In this document: positions 53,278 through 62,121 of the stretch, piece after piece
Position numbering within the stretch: the first letter of the stretch is position 1
Layout of the letters: each line of letters opens with the position of its first letter
NCBI RefSeq assembly: GCF_014203715.1
Contig: NZ_JACHJP010000007.1
Coordinates: 248,001-312,000 of the forward strand
Length of the DNA stretch: 64,000 nt
Reading direction: 5' to 3'
Source: Streptosporangium saharense
GTDB taxonomy: Bacteria; Actinomycetota; Actinomycetes; Streptosporangiales; Streptosporangiaceae
Notes under the pieces: model-generated
What the model saw: the letters and a program-made list of their open reading frames with translations, nothing else
What the model was told of the DNA's origin: nothing
Databases searched by the model: none
Made by a program: the position numbers and the translations under genes

Positions 53278-54210
53278 TCAGGAGGCGAGGCCGTTCTGGG
53301 TCAGCCAGTCCTTGGCGACCGTGGCGGCGTCGTCCTTGTCGATCGAGACGCGCTTCATCAGCGTGAGCAGACCGGCCGTGTCGAGCTTGGCGGAGACCGC
53401 GTTCAGCGTGCTCGTGACGGTCTCGTCAACCCCGGCCTTGTTGACCAGGGGCGCGACGTTGTCGGCGCCGAAGGCGTGCTTGGTGTCCTGCAGCGAGATC
53501 AGGCCGTTGATGATGACCTTGGGGTCGGTGGTGAAGACGTTGCCGACCTGGATCGTGCCGTCCTTGATGGCGTCGGCGGTCGCGTCACCGGTCTTCTTCC
53601 ACTCCTTGAACTCCAGGCCGTAGGTGTCCTTGAAGTTCTTCTCCTGGCGGGCCTGGAACTCCGGCGGACCGCCGACGGTGTAGCCCTTGGCGACCTTGAC
53701 CAGGTCCTCGATGGTGGTCAGGCCCACCTTCTGGGACAGCTCCTTGGTCACGGTCAGCGAGTTGTTGTCCTCCGCGGCGGCGGGTTCGAGGACCTCAAGC
53801 TCGGCGGGAAGCTTCTCCTTGAGCCCGGCGAGGATGTCCTCCTTGCTCTTGGCGGTCGTCGACTTGTCGACGAAGGCGAGCAGCGAGCCGATGTACTCCG
53901 GCAGGATCGTCAGGCCACCGCCCTTGACCTGCTCGTAGAGGACCTCGCGGCTGCCGATGTTGAGCTTCTTCTCGACCTGGACGCCCTTGGCCTCAAGAGC
54001 CTGGGCGTAGATCTCGGCGAGCAGGACGTTCTCCGGGAAGTTGGCCGAGCCGACGACGACCTTCTTGCTCCCGCCGCCCCCTGACGACGACGCGGCCCCG
54101 GAGTCGGCCGGGGTCGGGGAGGTGTTGGTGAGCGGGTCACCACCTCCGCACGCGCTGAGTGTGAGCGCCGCGGTGAGGGCCACCACCACGGTGCTGAAAA
54201 GGCGCTTCAT
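53278..54210 (-). CDS. Quaternary-amine (glycine betaine/choline type) substrate-binding lipoprotein
   Basis: A 310-residue lipoprotein. The lipobox is TLSACGGG. The OpuAC fold is shown by VVVGSANFPENVLLAEIYAQALEAKG, LTILPEYIGSLLAF and FTTDPKVIINGLISLQDTKHAFGADNVAPL, which match the OpuBC/OsmF/ProX group that binds betaine, choline or similar ligands in an aromatic cage. Aromatic cage residues cannot be assigned with certainty. The ATG at 54210 is the start; it is the last gene of the four-gene importer operon. Confidence 0.9.
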   Translation of the reverse strand: MKRLFSTVVVALTAALTLSACGGGDPLTNTSPTPADSGAASSSGGGGSKKVVVGSANFPENVLLAEIYAQALEAKGVQVEKKLNIGSREVLYEQVKGGGLTILPEYIGSLLAFVDKSTTAKSKEDILAGLKEKLPAELEVLEPAAAEDNNSLTVTKELSQKVGLTTIEDLVKVAKGYTVGGPPEFQARQEKNFKDTYGLEFKEWKKTGDATADAIKDGTIQVGNVFTTDPKVIINGLISLQDTKHAFGADNVAPLVNKAGVDETVTSTLNAVSAKLDTAGLLTLMKRVSIDKDDAATVAKDWLTQNGLAS

Positions 54211-54248
54211 CGTGCTTTTCCCTTCTATGGCGGGAGGTAAAGGAGACA

Positions 54249-54920
54249 TTACCGTACGGCGTTGCGCCGCCTCACCCCCGGTGAGACCAGCAGTCTCTGG
54301 ATCAGGACGAAGACGAGTTGGACGAGCAGGGCGAGCAGGGCCACGAGCACCGCCCCGCCGAGCGTGCGCGGGTAGTCGTTGGTCGCGAAGCCGTCCACGA
54401 CGTAACGCCCGAGCCCTCCCAGGCCGACGAAGGCCGCGACGGTCGCGGTCGCGACCACCTGGATCGCCGCGAGCCGCAGGCCCAGCAGGATCAGCGGCAG
54501 CGCGACCGGCACCAGCACCCGCCCGAGGACCTGGCCGCCGCGCAGGCCCATGCCGTACGCGGCGTCCCGCAGGTCGGGATCGACGCCCCTGACGCCCTCG
54601 TAGGTGTTGACGAGGATGGGCGGCACGGCCAGCGCGACCAGCGGGATCAGCACCGGCAGGTCGGTGCTGAGACCGGCCAGCAGCACGACCAGCACCAGCA
54701 GGCCGAGTGTGGGCAGGGCGCGGGCGGCGTTGGCGCTCAGCACGACCAGCAGCGCTCCCCTGCCGGTGTGCCCGATCCACAGCCCGAGCGGCAGCGCGAC
54801 CAGCATGGCCAGCAGCAACGCGACCGTGGAGAACTGCAGGTGCTCGGTCAGCCGTACCGGAATGCCGTCGGGACCCGACCAGTTGGCAGGGTCGCCGAAG
54901 AAGTCGACAAGCCAGTTCAC
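54249..54920 (-). CDS. ABC transporter permease, quaternary-amine type
   Basis: A 223-residue permease of the OpuCB/D type with five or six helices and the EAA loop LRDAAYGMGLRGGQVLGRVLVPVALPLIL. The GTG at 54920 overlaps the stop codon of the other permease gene (GTGA). It pairs with that permease to form the membrane pore. Confidence 0.9.
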   Translation of the reverse strand: MNWLVDFFGDPANWSGPDGIPVRLTEHLQFSTVALLLAMLVALPLGLWIGHTGRGALLVVLSANAARALPTLGLLVLVVLLAGLSTDLPVLIPLVALAVPPILVNTYEGVRGVDPDLRDAAYGMGLRGGQVLGRVLVPVALPLILLGLRLAAIQVVATATVAAFVGLGGLGRYVVDGFATNDYPRTLGGAVLVALLALLVQLVFVLIQRLLVSPGVRRRNAVR

Positions 54921-55579
54921 GCAGTCCCCCTCGCCCGCGACCAGGGTGTGAGCAGCCGCTGCGCCAGCACCAGCAGCGCGTCCGCGATGGCGGCCAGCAG
55001 CACGACCAGCACCACGCCCACGATGATCGGGGTGTAGAACTGCCGCTGCCAGCCGTCGATGAACAGGTAGCCGAGGCCGCCCCTGCCGACCAGCGCGCCC
55101 ACGCTGACCAGGCTGATGCTGGAGACCGCGGCCACCCGCAGCCCGGCGAGCACCACCGGGACCGCGATCGGCAGCTCGACCAGCAGCAGCCTGCGCAGCG
55201 GGGTGAAGCCCATGGCGACCGCGGACTGACGCACGTGGTCGGGCACCGAGCCGAGCCCGTCCACGACCGCGGGGATCAGCACCGCCAGCGAGTAGAAGAC
55301 GAGGGGAACAATGACCGTCGCCCTGGTGGCCAGGCCGGTGACCGGGATGAGCATGACGAAGACGGCCAGCGAGGGCAGCGAGTAGGTCACGTTCATCAGG
55401 CTCATGGTCGGCTGGTAGATCCCGCGCCAGCGGACGCAGGCAAGCCCGAGCGGCAGGGCGACGAGCAGCCCGACGACGATCGGCACCAGCGACATGACGA
55501 CGTGGTCCTCAAGCAGGGACTGGATGGAGGGCCAGTTGCGCCCGATCCAGTCCCAGCGGACCAGCGGCTCCTCACGCAT
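54917..55579 (-). CDS. ABC transporter permease, quaternary-amine type
   Basis: A 220-residue permease of the OpuCB type with six helices; the EAA loop is VRQSAVAMGFTPLRRLLLVELPIAVPVVLAG. The ATG at 55579 overlaps the ATPase gene by 8 bp. Both permeases resemble each other and so probably form a heterodimer. Confidence 0.9.
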   Translation of the reverse strand: MREEPLVRWDWIGRNWPSIQSLLEDHVVMSLVPIVVGLLVALPLGLACVRWRGIYQPTMSLMNVTYSLPSLAVFVMLIPVTGLATRATVIVPLVFYSLAVLIPAVVDGLGSVPDHVRQSAVAMGFTPLRRLLLVELPIAVPVVLAGLRVAAVSSISLVSVGALVGRGGLGYLFIDGWQRQFYTPIIVGVVLVVLLAAIADALLVLAQRLLTPWSRARGTA

Positions 55580-56675
55580 GGGCGCCCCCGGCAACCCGGT
55601 CGAGCGCCTCGCTCAGCGCCTCGCGGGTGACCACGCCCTCGGCGCGCCCGGCGTCGTCGACCGCTATCGCGCACCCCGAGGGCGACAGCAGTGTCGCGTC
55701 CAGCGCGGCGCGCAGCGAGTCACGGCCCCTGTCGAACGTGCCGTACGGCGCCAGCGGCACGCCGGCCAGCGTCCCCGAGGCGGGCAGGTCATCGGTCCTG
55801 GCCCAGCCGAGCGGCCTGCCGTCCTCGTCGAGCACCGCGAGCCAGGGCTCGGCCGTGTCACGCAGTCCGGCCGTCTCCGTGGAGACCGGCACGGTGAGGT
55901 CGGCGCGCAGCCCCACCTCGTGGCCGGAGACGAACGACAGGCGCCTGATGCCCCGGTCGCGGCCGAGGAACTCGCGGACGAAGTCGTCGGCGGGCCTGGA
56001 CAGGAGGGTGGCGGGGTCGTCGAGCTGGGCGAGGTGGCCGCCGACGCGCAGCACGGCCACCCGGTCACCGAGCTTGACGGCCTCGTCGATGTCGTGGGTG
56101 ACGAAGACGATGGTCTTGTTCAGCTCGGCCTGCAGCCGCAGCAGCTCCTCCTGCAGGCTCGTGCGCACGACGGGATCGACCGCGCTGAACGGCTCGTCCA
56201 TCAGCAGCACGGGCGGGTCGGCGGCCAGTGCGCGGGCGACGCCGACGCGCTGCTGCTGGCCTCCGGAGAGCTGGAAGGGGTAGCGCCCGGCGAGCTTCAG
56301 GTCGAGCCCGACCCGTTCGAGCAGCTCCATGGCGCGGTCGCGGGCCTTCTTCTTGTCCCAGCCGAGCAGGTAGGGGACTGTCGCGACGTTGTCGACGATC
56401 TTGCGGTGCGGGAAGAGGCCCGCCTGCTGGATGACGTAGCCGATGCCCCGGCGCAGGGTCGGCGGGTCGATGGTCGTGACGTCCACGCCGTCGAGGAGGA
56501 CGCGGCCCTCCGAGGGGTCGATCATCCTGTTGATCATGCGGAGCGAGGTGGTCTTGCCGCATCCCGAGGGACCGACGAAGACCGTTATCTCCCCGGTGGG
56601 TGCTTCGAGGGTGAGTCGATCGACGGCCACGGTCCCGTCCGCGTAGCGTTTGGTGACCTCGTCAAATGTGATCAT
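55572..56675 (-). CDS. ABC transporter ATP-binding protein, quaternary-amine type with CBS domain
   Basis: About 367 residues: Walker A GPSGCGKTT, signature LSGGQQQRVGVARALA, Walker B VLLMDEPFSAVD, switch VFVTHDIDEA. The last 110 residues resemble a CBS pair (WLAVLDEDGRPLGWARTDDL and GCAIAVDDAGRAEGVVTREAL), as in OpuCA, where it senses ionic strength or nucleotides. The ATG at 56675 has GAGG upstream. It is first in an operon with two permeases and a binding protein, which fits osmoprotectant uptake. Confidence 0.92.
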   Translation of the reverse strand: MITFDEVTKRYADGTVAVDRLTLEAPTGEITVFVGPSGCGKTTSLRMINRMIDPSEGRVLLDGVDVTTIDPPTLRRGIGYVIQQAGLFPHRKIVDNVATVPYLLGWDKKKARDRAMELLERVGLDLKLAGRYPFQLSGGQQQRVGVARALAADPPVLLMDEPFSAVDPVVRTSLQEELLRLQAELNKTIVFVTHDIDEAVKLGDRVAVLRVGGHLAQLDDPATLLSRPADDFVREFLGRDRGIRRLSFVSGHEVGLRADLTVPVSTETAGLRDTAEPWLAVLDEDGRPLGWARTDDLPASGTLAGVPLAPYGTFDRGRDSLRAALDATLLSPSGCAIAVDDAGRAEGVVTREALSEALDRVAGGAHA

Positions 56676-56956
56676 GCGCAACCTCATGCTTCTCGGCAGG
56701 GCCGCGGCCCCCCTGCCACAACTGCCCCATGATCTGTCCGACCGACAGCCTACGGTGGTCCTCCGACATTCGACCCGCTCCCCCCGGATCGCGTCGCCCA
56801 GAGTCATGAGATATCGAGCAAAAGTGCGCCCAATAGTGCCCAGAATCTCGGCGTCTCACCACGATTACCCATATCGTGGACATCGACCCCTCCAGTCACA
56901 CGCACCACGGGCTTCTCGCCCACGCTCCTCACCACGACCCCAGAGGAACCGGTCTC

Positions 56957-58516
56957 GTGAACCAACCGATCCTCGGTCAGCGCTCGCGCGGCGAACTGAT
57001 CACCGAGCTCTATGACACGCATGCCGCCGGGCTGTTCGCCTACTGCCACGACCAGCTCGGTGATCCGGGAGCAGCCGCCACGGCGCTGGCGGCCGTCTTC
57101 GCCGCCGTCCCCTCCCCCGACGCCCTCTCCGCCGCGCAGCCGCCGCGCGCCGCGCTGTACGCGCTCGCCCGCCGTGAGATCCACCAGCGCGACGTCGTCC
57201 ACGCCGCCCCGCAGCCCGGCACCGACCCGGTCTCCCTCTTCGTGGACCGGGTGCTGCGCGACCTGCGCCCGCACCAGCGCGAGGTGCTGTACCTGTCCGG
57301 CGTGTGCGAGATGGACACCGCCGAGCTGTCCTGGGTGCTCGACGTGGCCGCCGACACGGCCGACGAGCTGACGGTGAGCGCCTGCCGCCGTTTCGCCCAG
57401 GCCCTCGAACTCGCCCTGGCCTCCGCCAGGGTCCCGGCCCACCTGGCCGACGCCTTCGGCGCGCTCGGGGTGGCCCCGATCAGGGACGTGCTCGTCCGTG
57501 CCCCGTGGGGTGTCCTTCCCCCCGTGCTGCGCGCGGCAGTCCTCGGGCTTCCCGGCCCCAGGGCGCTTCCCCCCGCTCCGGCGTCCACTTCCTCGGTGCC
57601 GCTCAGGTCGCTGTGGCCGACGCCCCCGGCCTGGCCGCTGCCGCTCGCCGAGACCGACGCCCTGACCAGCACGAGTGTCTTCTCCGCGCCCGAGCTGCCG
57701 CCACCGTTCTCCCCCGCGGACTTCTTCCCGGCCACGACCACGCCGGACCGCTTCCCCGACCCCTTCTCCGCGCCCGACCCCGAGGTCGTCTCCGCGCACG
57801 AGGCGACGACCGAGCCAATGCCCAGGCTCAAGGACTCGGTGCTGAACGCGCTCGACGAGATCGTCCCGCGCACTCCCCGCCGCAAGCTCCAGCGGCCCAA
57901 GCCTCGTGGGGCGAAGCCGCTGGCCGCCCCGATCCCGGGGGACGTGCTCGACGACGCGCCCGCGCCCCTTCGGGAGGGCGGCGCCGAGGACCTGTTCCAG
58001 CCGTTCACCCCGGAGCCGAGGCCGGGGCGGCACTCCGACAAACTGGTCGCCGCGGCCCCCAGGGAGACGGCCCCGCCCGACGAGGCCGAGGCGCTGCCCG
58101 GCTGGCCGCTGCGGGCCGAGGACCTGGCCGCCGCAGTCCCCGCTCTCCCCGAGCCCGAGGCGGTACGGCCCGCACTGCCCGGCTGGCCGTTGCGGGCCGA
58201 CGAGCTCGGCACCCCCGGCGACCGCGCCCGGCACGCGAAGAGGCCGGACCCGAGCTCGGAGGAGACGGACACGCCCGGCGACGACACCGTTGCCGTGGCG
58301 CCCGCCCCCCTCTCCGACGAGGCACAGGCCATCGGGAACGCCGTCGAGGTCCCGTCGCGCACGACCGGAAGGCCGCGCCGCAGGCGCGGGCGGGTCAGGC
58401 GGGGCGAGCAGCGTCACGACTGGGCGTGGGAGCTGTTCGGCTTCGTGATCTGCCTGATCTGCGTGGCGATCGCGATGCTCGTCTTCTTCGCGATGCCCAC
58501 CCCGCTGACGCCCTGA
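56957..58516 (+). CDS. Sigma-70-like protein with C-terminal membrane anchor
   Basis: About 519 residues. The first 200 resemble ECF sigma regions 2 and 4 (ELITELYDTHAAGLFAYCHDQLG and DLRPHQREVLYLSGVCEMDTAELSWVLDVA), but the region 2 contacts look weak. A 250-residue low-complexity region rich in Pro, Ala and acidic residues contains two LPGWPLRA(E/D)(D/E)L boxes. A very basic stretch (RPRRRRGRVRRGEQRH) precedes one membrane helix (LFGFVICLICVAIAMLVFF) at the end. So the sigma-like domain would stay at the membrane unless released by proteolysis. GTG at 56957 is chosen; ATG 56876 is possible. Confidence 0.72.
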   Translation: MNQPILGQRSRGELITELYDTHAAGLFAYCHDQLGDPGAAATALAAVFAAVPSPDALSAAQPPRAALYALARREIHQRDVVHAAPQPGTDPVSLFVDRVLRDLRPHQREVLYLSGVCEMDTAELSWVLDVAADTADELTVSACRRFAQALELALASARVPAHLADAFGALGVAPIRDVLVRAPWGVLPPVLRAAVLGLPGPRALPPAPASTSSVPLRSLWPTPPAWPLPLAETDALTSTSVFSAPELPPPFSPADFFPATTTPDRFPDPFSAPDPEVVSAHEATTEPMPRLKDSVLNALDEIVPRTPRRKLQRPKPRGAKPLAAPIPGDVLDDAPAPLREGGAEDLFQPFTPEPRPGRHSDKLVAAAPRETAPPDEAEALPGWPLRAEDLAAAVPALPEPEAVRPALPGWPLRADELGTPGDRARHAKRPDPSSEETDTPGDDTVAVAPAPLSDEAQAIGNAVEVPSRTTGRPRRRRGRVRRGEQRHDWAWELFGFVICLICVAIAMLVFFAMPTPLTP

Positions 58517-58529
58517 CGCCCGGCCGTAC

Positions 58530-58976
58530 TCAGTGGTCGGGGAAGGCGAGGCGGACGGTGCCGGAGACGTGCTCCCCGGGGCCGACCGCGCCCAGGACCC
58601 GCACCGTGAACTCCTCGCCCTCGCGGGACACGACGGTACCGGTGAGGACCAGCGTCTCCCCGGTCTGGGCGGGCAGGCCGAGCTTGACGTTGATGCCGCG
58701 GACCAGCGCCTCGGGACCGGCCCAGTCGGTGACGTACCGCTCGACGAGCCCCATCGTGGTCAGGATGTTGAGCGGTCCTCCCGCGGGCCCCTCAAGGGGG
58801 GTACGGCGCAGCGGGGTGATGTCCGCCGTCGAGGGCGTCGCCAGGGTGGTCGCGGACGGGGTCAGCGCTATCGTCGCGCCGGGCAGGACGGTCCCGACGG
58901 CCGTCCCCTCCTCAGGAGGCCCACTCCTGCGGGCCGACTCGTCGTCCTGCTGGCGGTACGTCACACACAACGGCAT
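58530..58976 (-). CDS. Hot-dog-fold (MaoC-like) protein
   Basis: About 148 residues with the pattern GPLNILTTMGLVERYVTDW and the hot-dog beta-sheet (VKLGLPAQTGETLVLTGTVVSREGEE). MaoC-like proteins hydrate enoyl-CoA, but the usual D-x-N-x-x-H motif is not complete here, so activity is doubtful. ATG 58976 is taken as start; AAGGAG lies about 11 bases upstream. It is divergent from the TetR gene with KstR-like sites between them, so the regulator may control it. Confidence 0.65.
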   Translation of the reverse strand: MPLCVTYRQQDDESARRSGPPEEGTAVGTVLPGATIALTPSATTLATPSTADITPLRRTPLEGPAGGPLNILTTMGLVERYVTDWAGPEALVRGINVKLGLPAQTGETLVLTGTVVSREGEEFTVRVLGAVGPGEHVSGTVRLAFPDH

Positions 58977-59392
58977 ACCGATACCCACTCCTTCAGGTGG
59001 GCGGTCCACGACACCGCCACCGCCCACGCACCTTCCGGCAGTTACCATCACGCCCCGGCGCCGGGGGTCACGGCACACGGCGAGGCCGCGGGTCCCCGCC
59101 GTGACCGCCGTGTCCCCACGAGGTGTCACGCCGTACGGCCCGGCGGCCCGAGCGGCGCGGGAACGGCCACCCCCGGTATGTTCCGGGTTCCGGTGTCCGC
59201 CCCGGCAAACCTTTCCAGAAGAGGGCGGCCCCTCCCCCTGGCCCGCCTTCCGGAGGGTACGGCTCGCGGATGTCGGGCTGGTTTTTCCCCTCCTCCGGGC
59301 GAAAATCCAGTACCCGAGGGCCATCACACCCCCGAGTAGAACCAATTCCATTTTTCATCCCGGCCCATACCGGGCCCACGATGACGGCATGT

Positions 59393-59411
59393 TGTCATAA
59401 CACGTGTGACA
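59393..59411. promoter_or_regulatory. Inverted repeat in the hot-dog/TetR intergenic region
   Basis: TGTCA-N9-TGACA with AACACGTG inside. The core resembles the AACnnGTT element of KstR-type repressors except for one base. It lies in a 612-bp stretch between divergent genes which has no other gene. Confidence 0.55.
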
Positions 59412-59472
59412 TGTGCGGACAGAGATCCCCCGTAACTGACGGGTAACCCAACGAAGCGGGCGAAGATCAGAT

Positions 59473-59480
59473 AACGTGTT
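59473..59480. promoter_or_regulatory. KstR-type half-palindrome before the TetR gene
   Basis: AACGTGTT fits the AACnnGTT core of KstR operators. It lies 109 bp before the chosen start codon and just before the upstream ATG at 59484, which it argues against as the main start. Confidence 0.5.
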
Positions 59481-59588
59481 CTCATGCGTACTCCGCATGC
59501 GGCCACGGGCTCCCCGCTCGCCCCGCGCCCCGGCGAGACCCCCGCCACGAGCGGCACAGGACCGGCCACGAGCGAGGGGACACCCGGC

Positions 59589-60197
59589 ATGCAGAGCGAA
59601 CCGGCTCCGAGCGGCGTCCGCGCGCGAAGTCAGCACCAGCGGCGCAGGCGCATCGTCCAGGCGGCCGCGGCCCTGGCCTCAAGAGGCGGCGTCGAGGCCA
59701 TGCAGATGCGCACGGTCGCCGAGCGCGCGGGGGTCGCCCTCGGCACGCTCTACCGCTACTTCCCCTCGAAGATGGACCTGGTCGTCGCGGTCGTCAGCGA
59801 CGAGATCGACCTCCTTGAGAGCAGCATCGAGCGCAGACCACCGGCCACCTCCACCCCCTCGGGACGGGCCGTCGACGTGCTGATGCGCGCGACCCGCGGC
59901 CTGATGCGCGAGCCCGAACTGGCCGACGCCCTCGTCCGCTCGCTGATCATGGCCGAGATCGACACCCCGTTCGCCGAGCGCGTGACCGGCCTGCTGCTGC
60001 GCGTCTCCGGGCACGACCTCGACGAGCGGACGGCGAGCGAGGAGCAGCGCGTCCTGGCGGGATCGCTGGCGAGCGTCTGGGTGCACGAGCTGCTGGCGAT
60101 GCTCAGGGGGCAGCGGACCTACGAGCAGGTCCAGCGCCATCTGGAGATCACCGCGACCAGGCTGCTCGCCGATTTCCCCACCCCGCCTTCGCCGTGA
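59589..60197 (+). CDS. TetR-family regulator, KstR-like
   Basis: About 202 residues. The DNA-binding domain (RRRRIVQAAAALASRGGVEAMQMRTVAERAGVALGTLYRYFPSKMDL) is very close in pattern to KstR, the repressor of cholesterol degradation genes, including the QMR..AERA.VA.GTLYRYFPSK part. The C-terminal ligand-binding domain is helical. ATG 59589 is preferred because AGGGGA lies eight bases upstream and its length matches KstR; ATG 59484 lacks a ribosome site. Its neighbours (P450, MBL hydrolase, hot-dog protein) suit lipid or steroid metabolism, although ligand and targets are not known. Confidence 0.85.
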   Translation: MQSEPAPSGVRARSQHQRRRRIVQAAAALASRGGVEAMQMRTVAERAGVALGTLYRYFPSKMDLVVAVVSDEIDLLESSIERRPPATSTPSGRAVDVLMRATRGLMREPELADALVRSLIMAEIDTPFAERVTGLLLRVSGHDLDERTASEEQRVLAGSLASVWVHELLAMLRGQRTYEQVQRHLEITATRLLADFPTPPSP

Positions 60198-60311
60198 GAG
60201 GTGGAACGCGTTACTGTCGCAGGCGAGGCGAAACAGACTAACGTTCTGGAGCGGTGCGCCCGAGGGCGTGGGAGCCGCCGGGACGGCGCCGACAGACAGG
60301 GAGCGTCACCG

Positions 60312-61331
60312 TTGAAATCCCTCCGCAGGCCGTACAGCGAACAGCGTCCCACCGACCTCGGCGGCGGGGTGTGGAGCGTCCCCGTGCCGATCCCCGGCAA
60401 CCCCCTCGGATACACGTTGATCTACGCGCTCGAGTCCCCCTCGGGGCCGGTGCTGGTCGACGCGGGCTGGAACCACCCCGACGCCTGGCTCGCCCTGCGG
60501 GACGGGCTGGCCGCTGCCGGCATGGACATCCGCGAGGTCAGGGGCGTGGTCGTCACCCACTTCCACCCCGACCACGCCGGGCTCGCCGGTCAGGTGCGGC
60601 AGGAGTCGGGGGCGTGGATCGCCATGCACGAGGCCGACGCCGCGCTGATCAGGTCCATGCACGAGACCGGGGAGAGCGTCCGGCGCGTCGAGCGGGCCGG
60701 GATGCTGCGCCGGGCCGGGGCGGGCGCCGCCGAGGTCGAGGCGGCGACCGCCTACCGACCCGAGCCGCCCGCGACGCCGGACAGGACGCTGGGCGACGGC
60801 GACCTGGTCGATCTTCCCGGGCGCAGGCTCCGCACCGTCTGGACTCCCGGGCACACCCCGGGCCACATCTGCCTGCACCTTGAGGACGCCGACCGGCTCT
60901 TCACCGGGGACCACGTGCTGCCGCGCATCACCCCGCACATCGGCATCTATCCCTACGACCGCACCGACATGGACCCGCTCGGCGACTTCCTGGCCTCGCT
61001 GGAGAAGGTGGCGGGGCTGGGGACGCTCGAAGCCCTCCCCGCCCATGAGTGGATATTTCAGGACACGGCGGGGCGGGCGCGGGAGATCGGCACGCACCAC
61101 GAGGAGAAGCTCACCGCCCTGACCACCCTGCTGGCCGAGGCGGGCGAGCCCCTCACCATCTGGGAGATCGCCTCCAGGATGACCTGGAAGCGCCCCTGGG
61201 ACGACCTGCCCTCCATGCTGCGCGGTCTGGCCGCCGCCGAGGCCGCCGCCCACCTTCGCGCCCTTGAGGTGCGGGGACAGGTCCGCCGTGCCCCCAAGGG
61301 AGATATGGTGCGCTTCGCCGTACACTCATAG
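60312..61331 (+). CDS. MBL-fold metallo-hydrolase
   Basis: About 339 residues. The metal site is VVTHFHPDHAGLAG, with further ligands in WTPGHTPGHICLH and FTGDHVLP. After the MBL domain comes a C-terminal helical region (about residues 250-339) with LTALTTLLAEAGEPLTIWEIASRMTW, similar to the winged-helix tail of LACTB2-like hydrolases. Substrate is unknown, possibly a thioester or lactone. Start is TTG at 60312 with AGGGAG eight bases upstream. The stop codon lies in the operator of the next gene. Confidence 0.85.
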   Translation: MKSLRRPYSEQRPTDLGGGVWSVPVPIPGNPLGYTLIYALESPSGPVLVDAGWNHPDAWLALRDGLAAAGMDIREVRGVVVTHFHPDHAGLAGQVRQESGAWIAMHEADAALIRSMHETGESVRRVERAGMLRRAGAGAAEVEAATAYRPEPPATPDRTLGDGDLVDLPGRRLRTVWTPGHTPGHICLHLEDADRLFTGDHVLPRITPHIGIYPYDRTDMDPLGDFLASLEKVAGLGTLEALPAHEWIFQDTAGRAREIGTHHEEKLTALTTLLAEAGEPLTIWEIASRMTWKRPWDDLPSMLRGLAAAEAAAHLRALEVRGQVRRAPKGDMVRFAVHS

Positions 61332-61344
61332 ACATCCGATGTCT
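61330..61344. promoter_or_regulatory. GntR operator before the FadR-type gene
   Basis: AGACATCCGATGTCT is a perfect 6-bp inverted repeat with a 3-bp centre. It lies 25 bp before the GTG start, in the position expected for autoregulation by a FadR-type GntR protein. Confidence 0.8.
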
Positions 61345-61368
61345 GAGCGTGCCCAGGGAGGGTGAGGC

Positions 61369-62043
61369 GTGGCGGTCACCGACACCGCTATCGACAGGAT
61401 CAAGCAGATGATCCTGGAGGGCGAGATCCCCCCTGGCGGCAGGCTGCCGAAGGAGGCGGACCTGGCCGAGCGGCTCGGTCTGTCGCGCAACTCCCTGCGC
61501 GAGGCGGTCCGCGCGCTGGCGCTGATCAACGTGCTGGACGTACGGCAGGGCGACGGCACCTACGTGACCAGCCTTGAGCCTCGTCTGCTGCTGGACGCGA
61601 TGGCGTTCGTCGTCGACTTCCACCAGGACGACACGGCGCTGGAGTTCTTCCAGGTCCGCCGGATCCTGGAGCCCGAGGCGACCGCGATGGCCGCCACCCG
61701 GATGACCGAGGCCGAGATCGCCGAGCTGCACGAGATCCTCACCCGGCTGCCGGAGAACCCGAGCGTGGAGCAGCTGACCGCCAACGACCTGGAGTTCCAC
61801 CGGCGCATCGCGGCGGGATCGGGCAACGCGGTGCTGTGCTCCCTCATCGAGAGCCTGTCGGGACCGACCACCCGGGCCAGGCTCTGGCGGGCCCTGACCA
61901 GGGAGAACGCCCTGACCAGGACGCGCGAGCAGCACACCGCGATCTACGAGGCCATCGCCGCCCGCCAGCCCGAGGTCGCGCGTGCCTGGGCCATGGTCCA
62001 TGTTGCCGGAGTCGAGGAGTGGCTTCGTAGCGTGCTCGCCTGA
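61369..62043 (+). CDS. FadR-type GntR transcriptional regulator
   Basis: A 224-residue protein: winged helix (IKQMILEGEIPPGGRLPKEADLAERLGLSRNSLREAVRAL) followed by an FCD effector domain (FFQVRRILEPEATAMAATRM; DLEFHRRIAAGSGNAVL). Members bind organic acids or sugars acids. GTG at 61369 is the start, with GGGAGG upstream. A palindrome lies just before it. No sugar or acid utilisation operon is next to it in the window, so the target set is unknown. Confidence 0.92.
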   Translation: MAVTDTAIDRIKQMILEGEIPPGGRLPKEADLAERLGLSRNSLREAVRALALINVLDVRQGDGTYVTSLEPRLLLDAMAFVVDFHQDDTALEFFQVRRILEPEATAMAATRMTEAEIAELHEILTRLPENPSVEQLTANDLEFHRRIAAGSGNAVLCSLIESLSGPTTRARLWRALTRENALTRTREQHTAIYEAIAARQPEVARAWAMVHVAGVEEWLRSVLA

Positions 62044-62121
62044 GCGGATATCGCATCATAAAAGATCACAAAGCCGTACTCTTGGGGCGGAACAATCCCC
62101 CGACGACGAGGATGAACCCCC

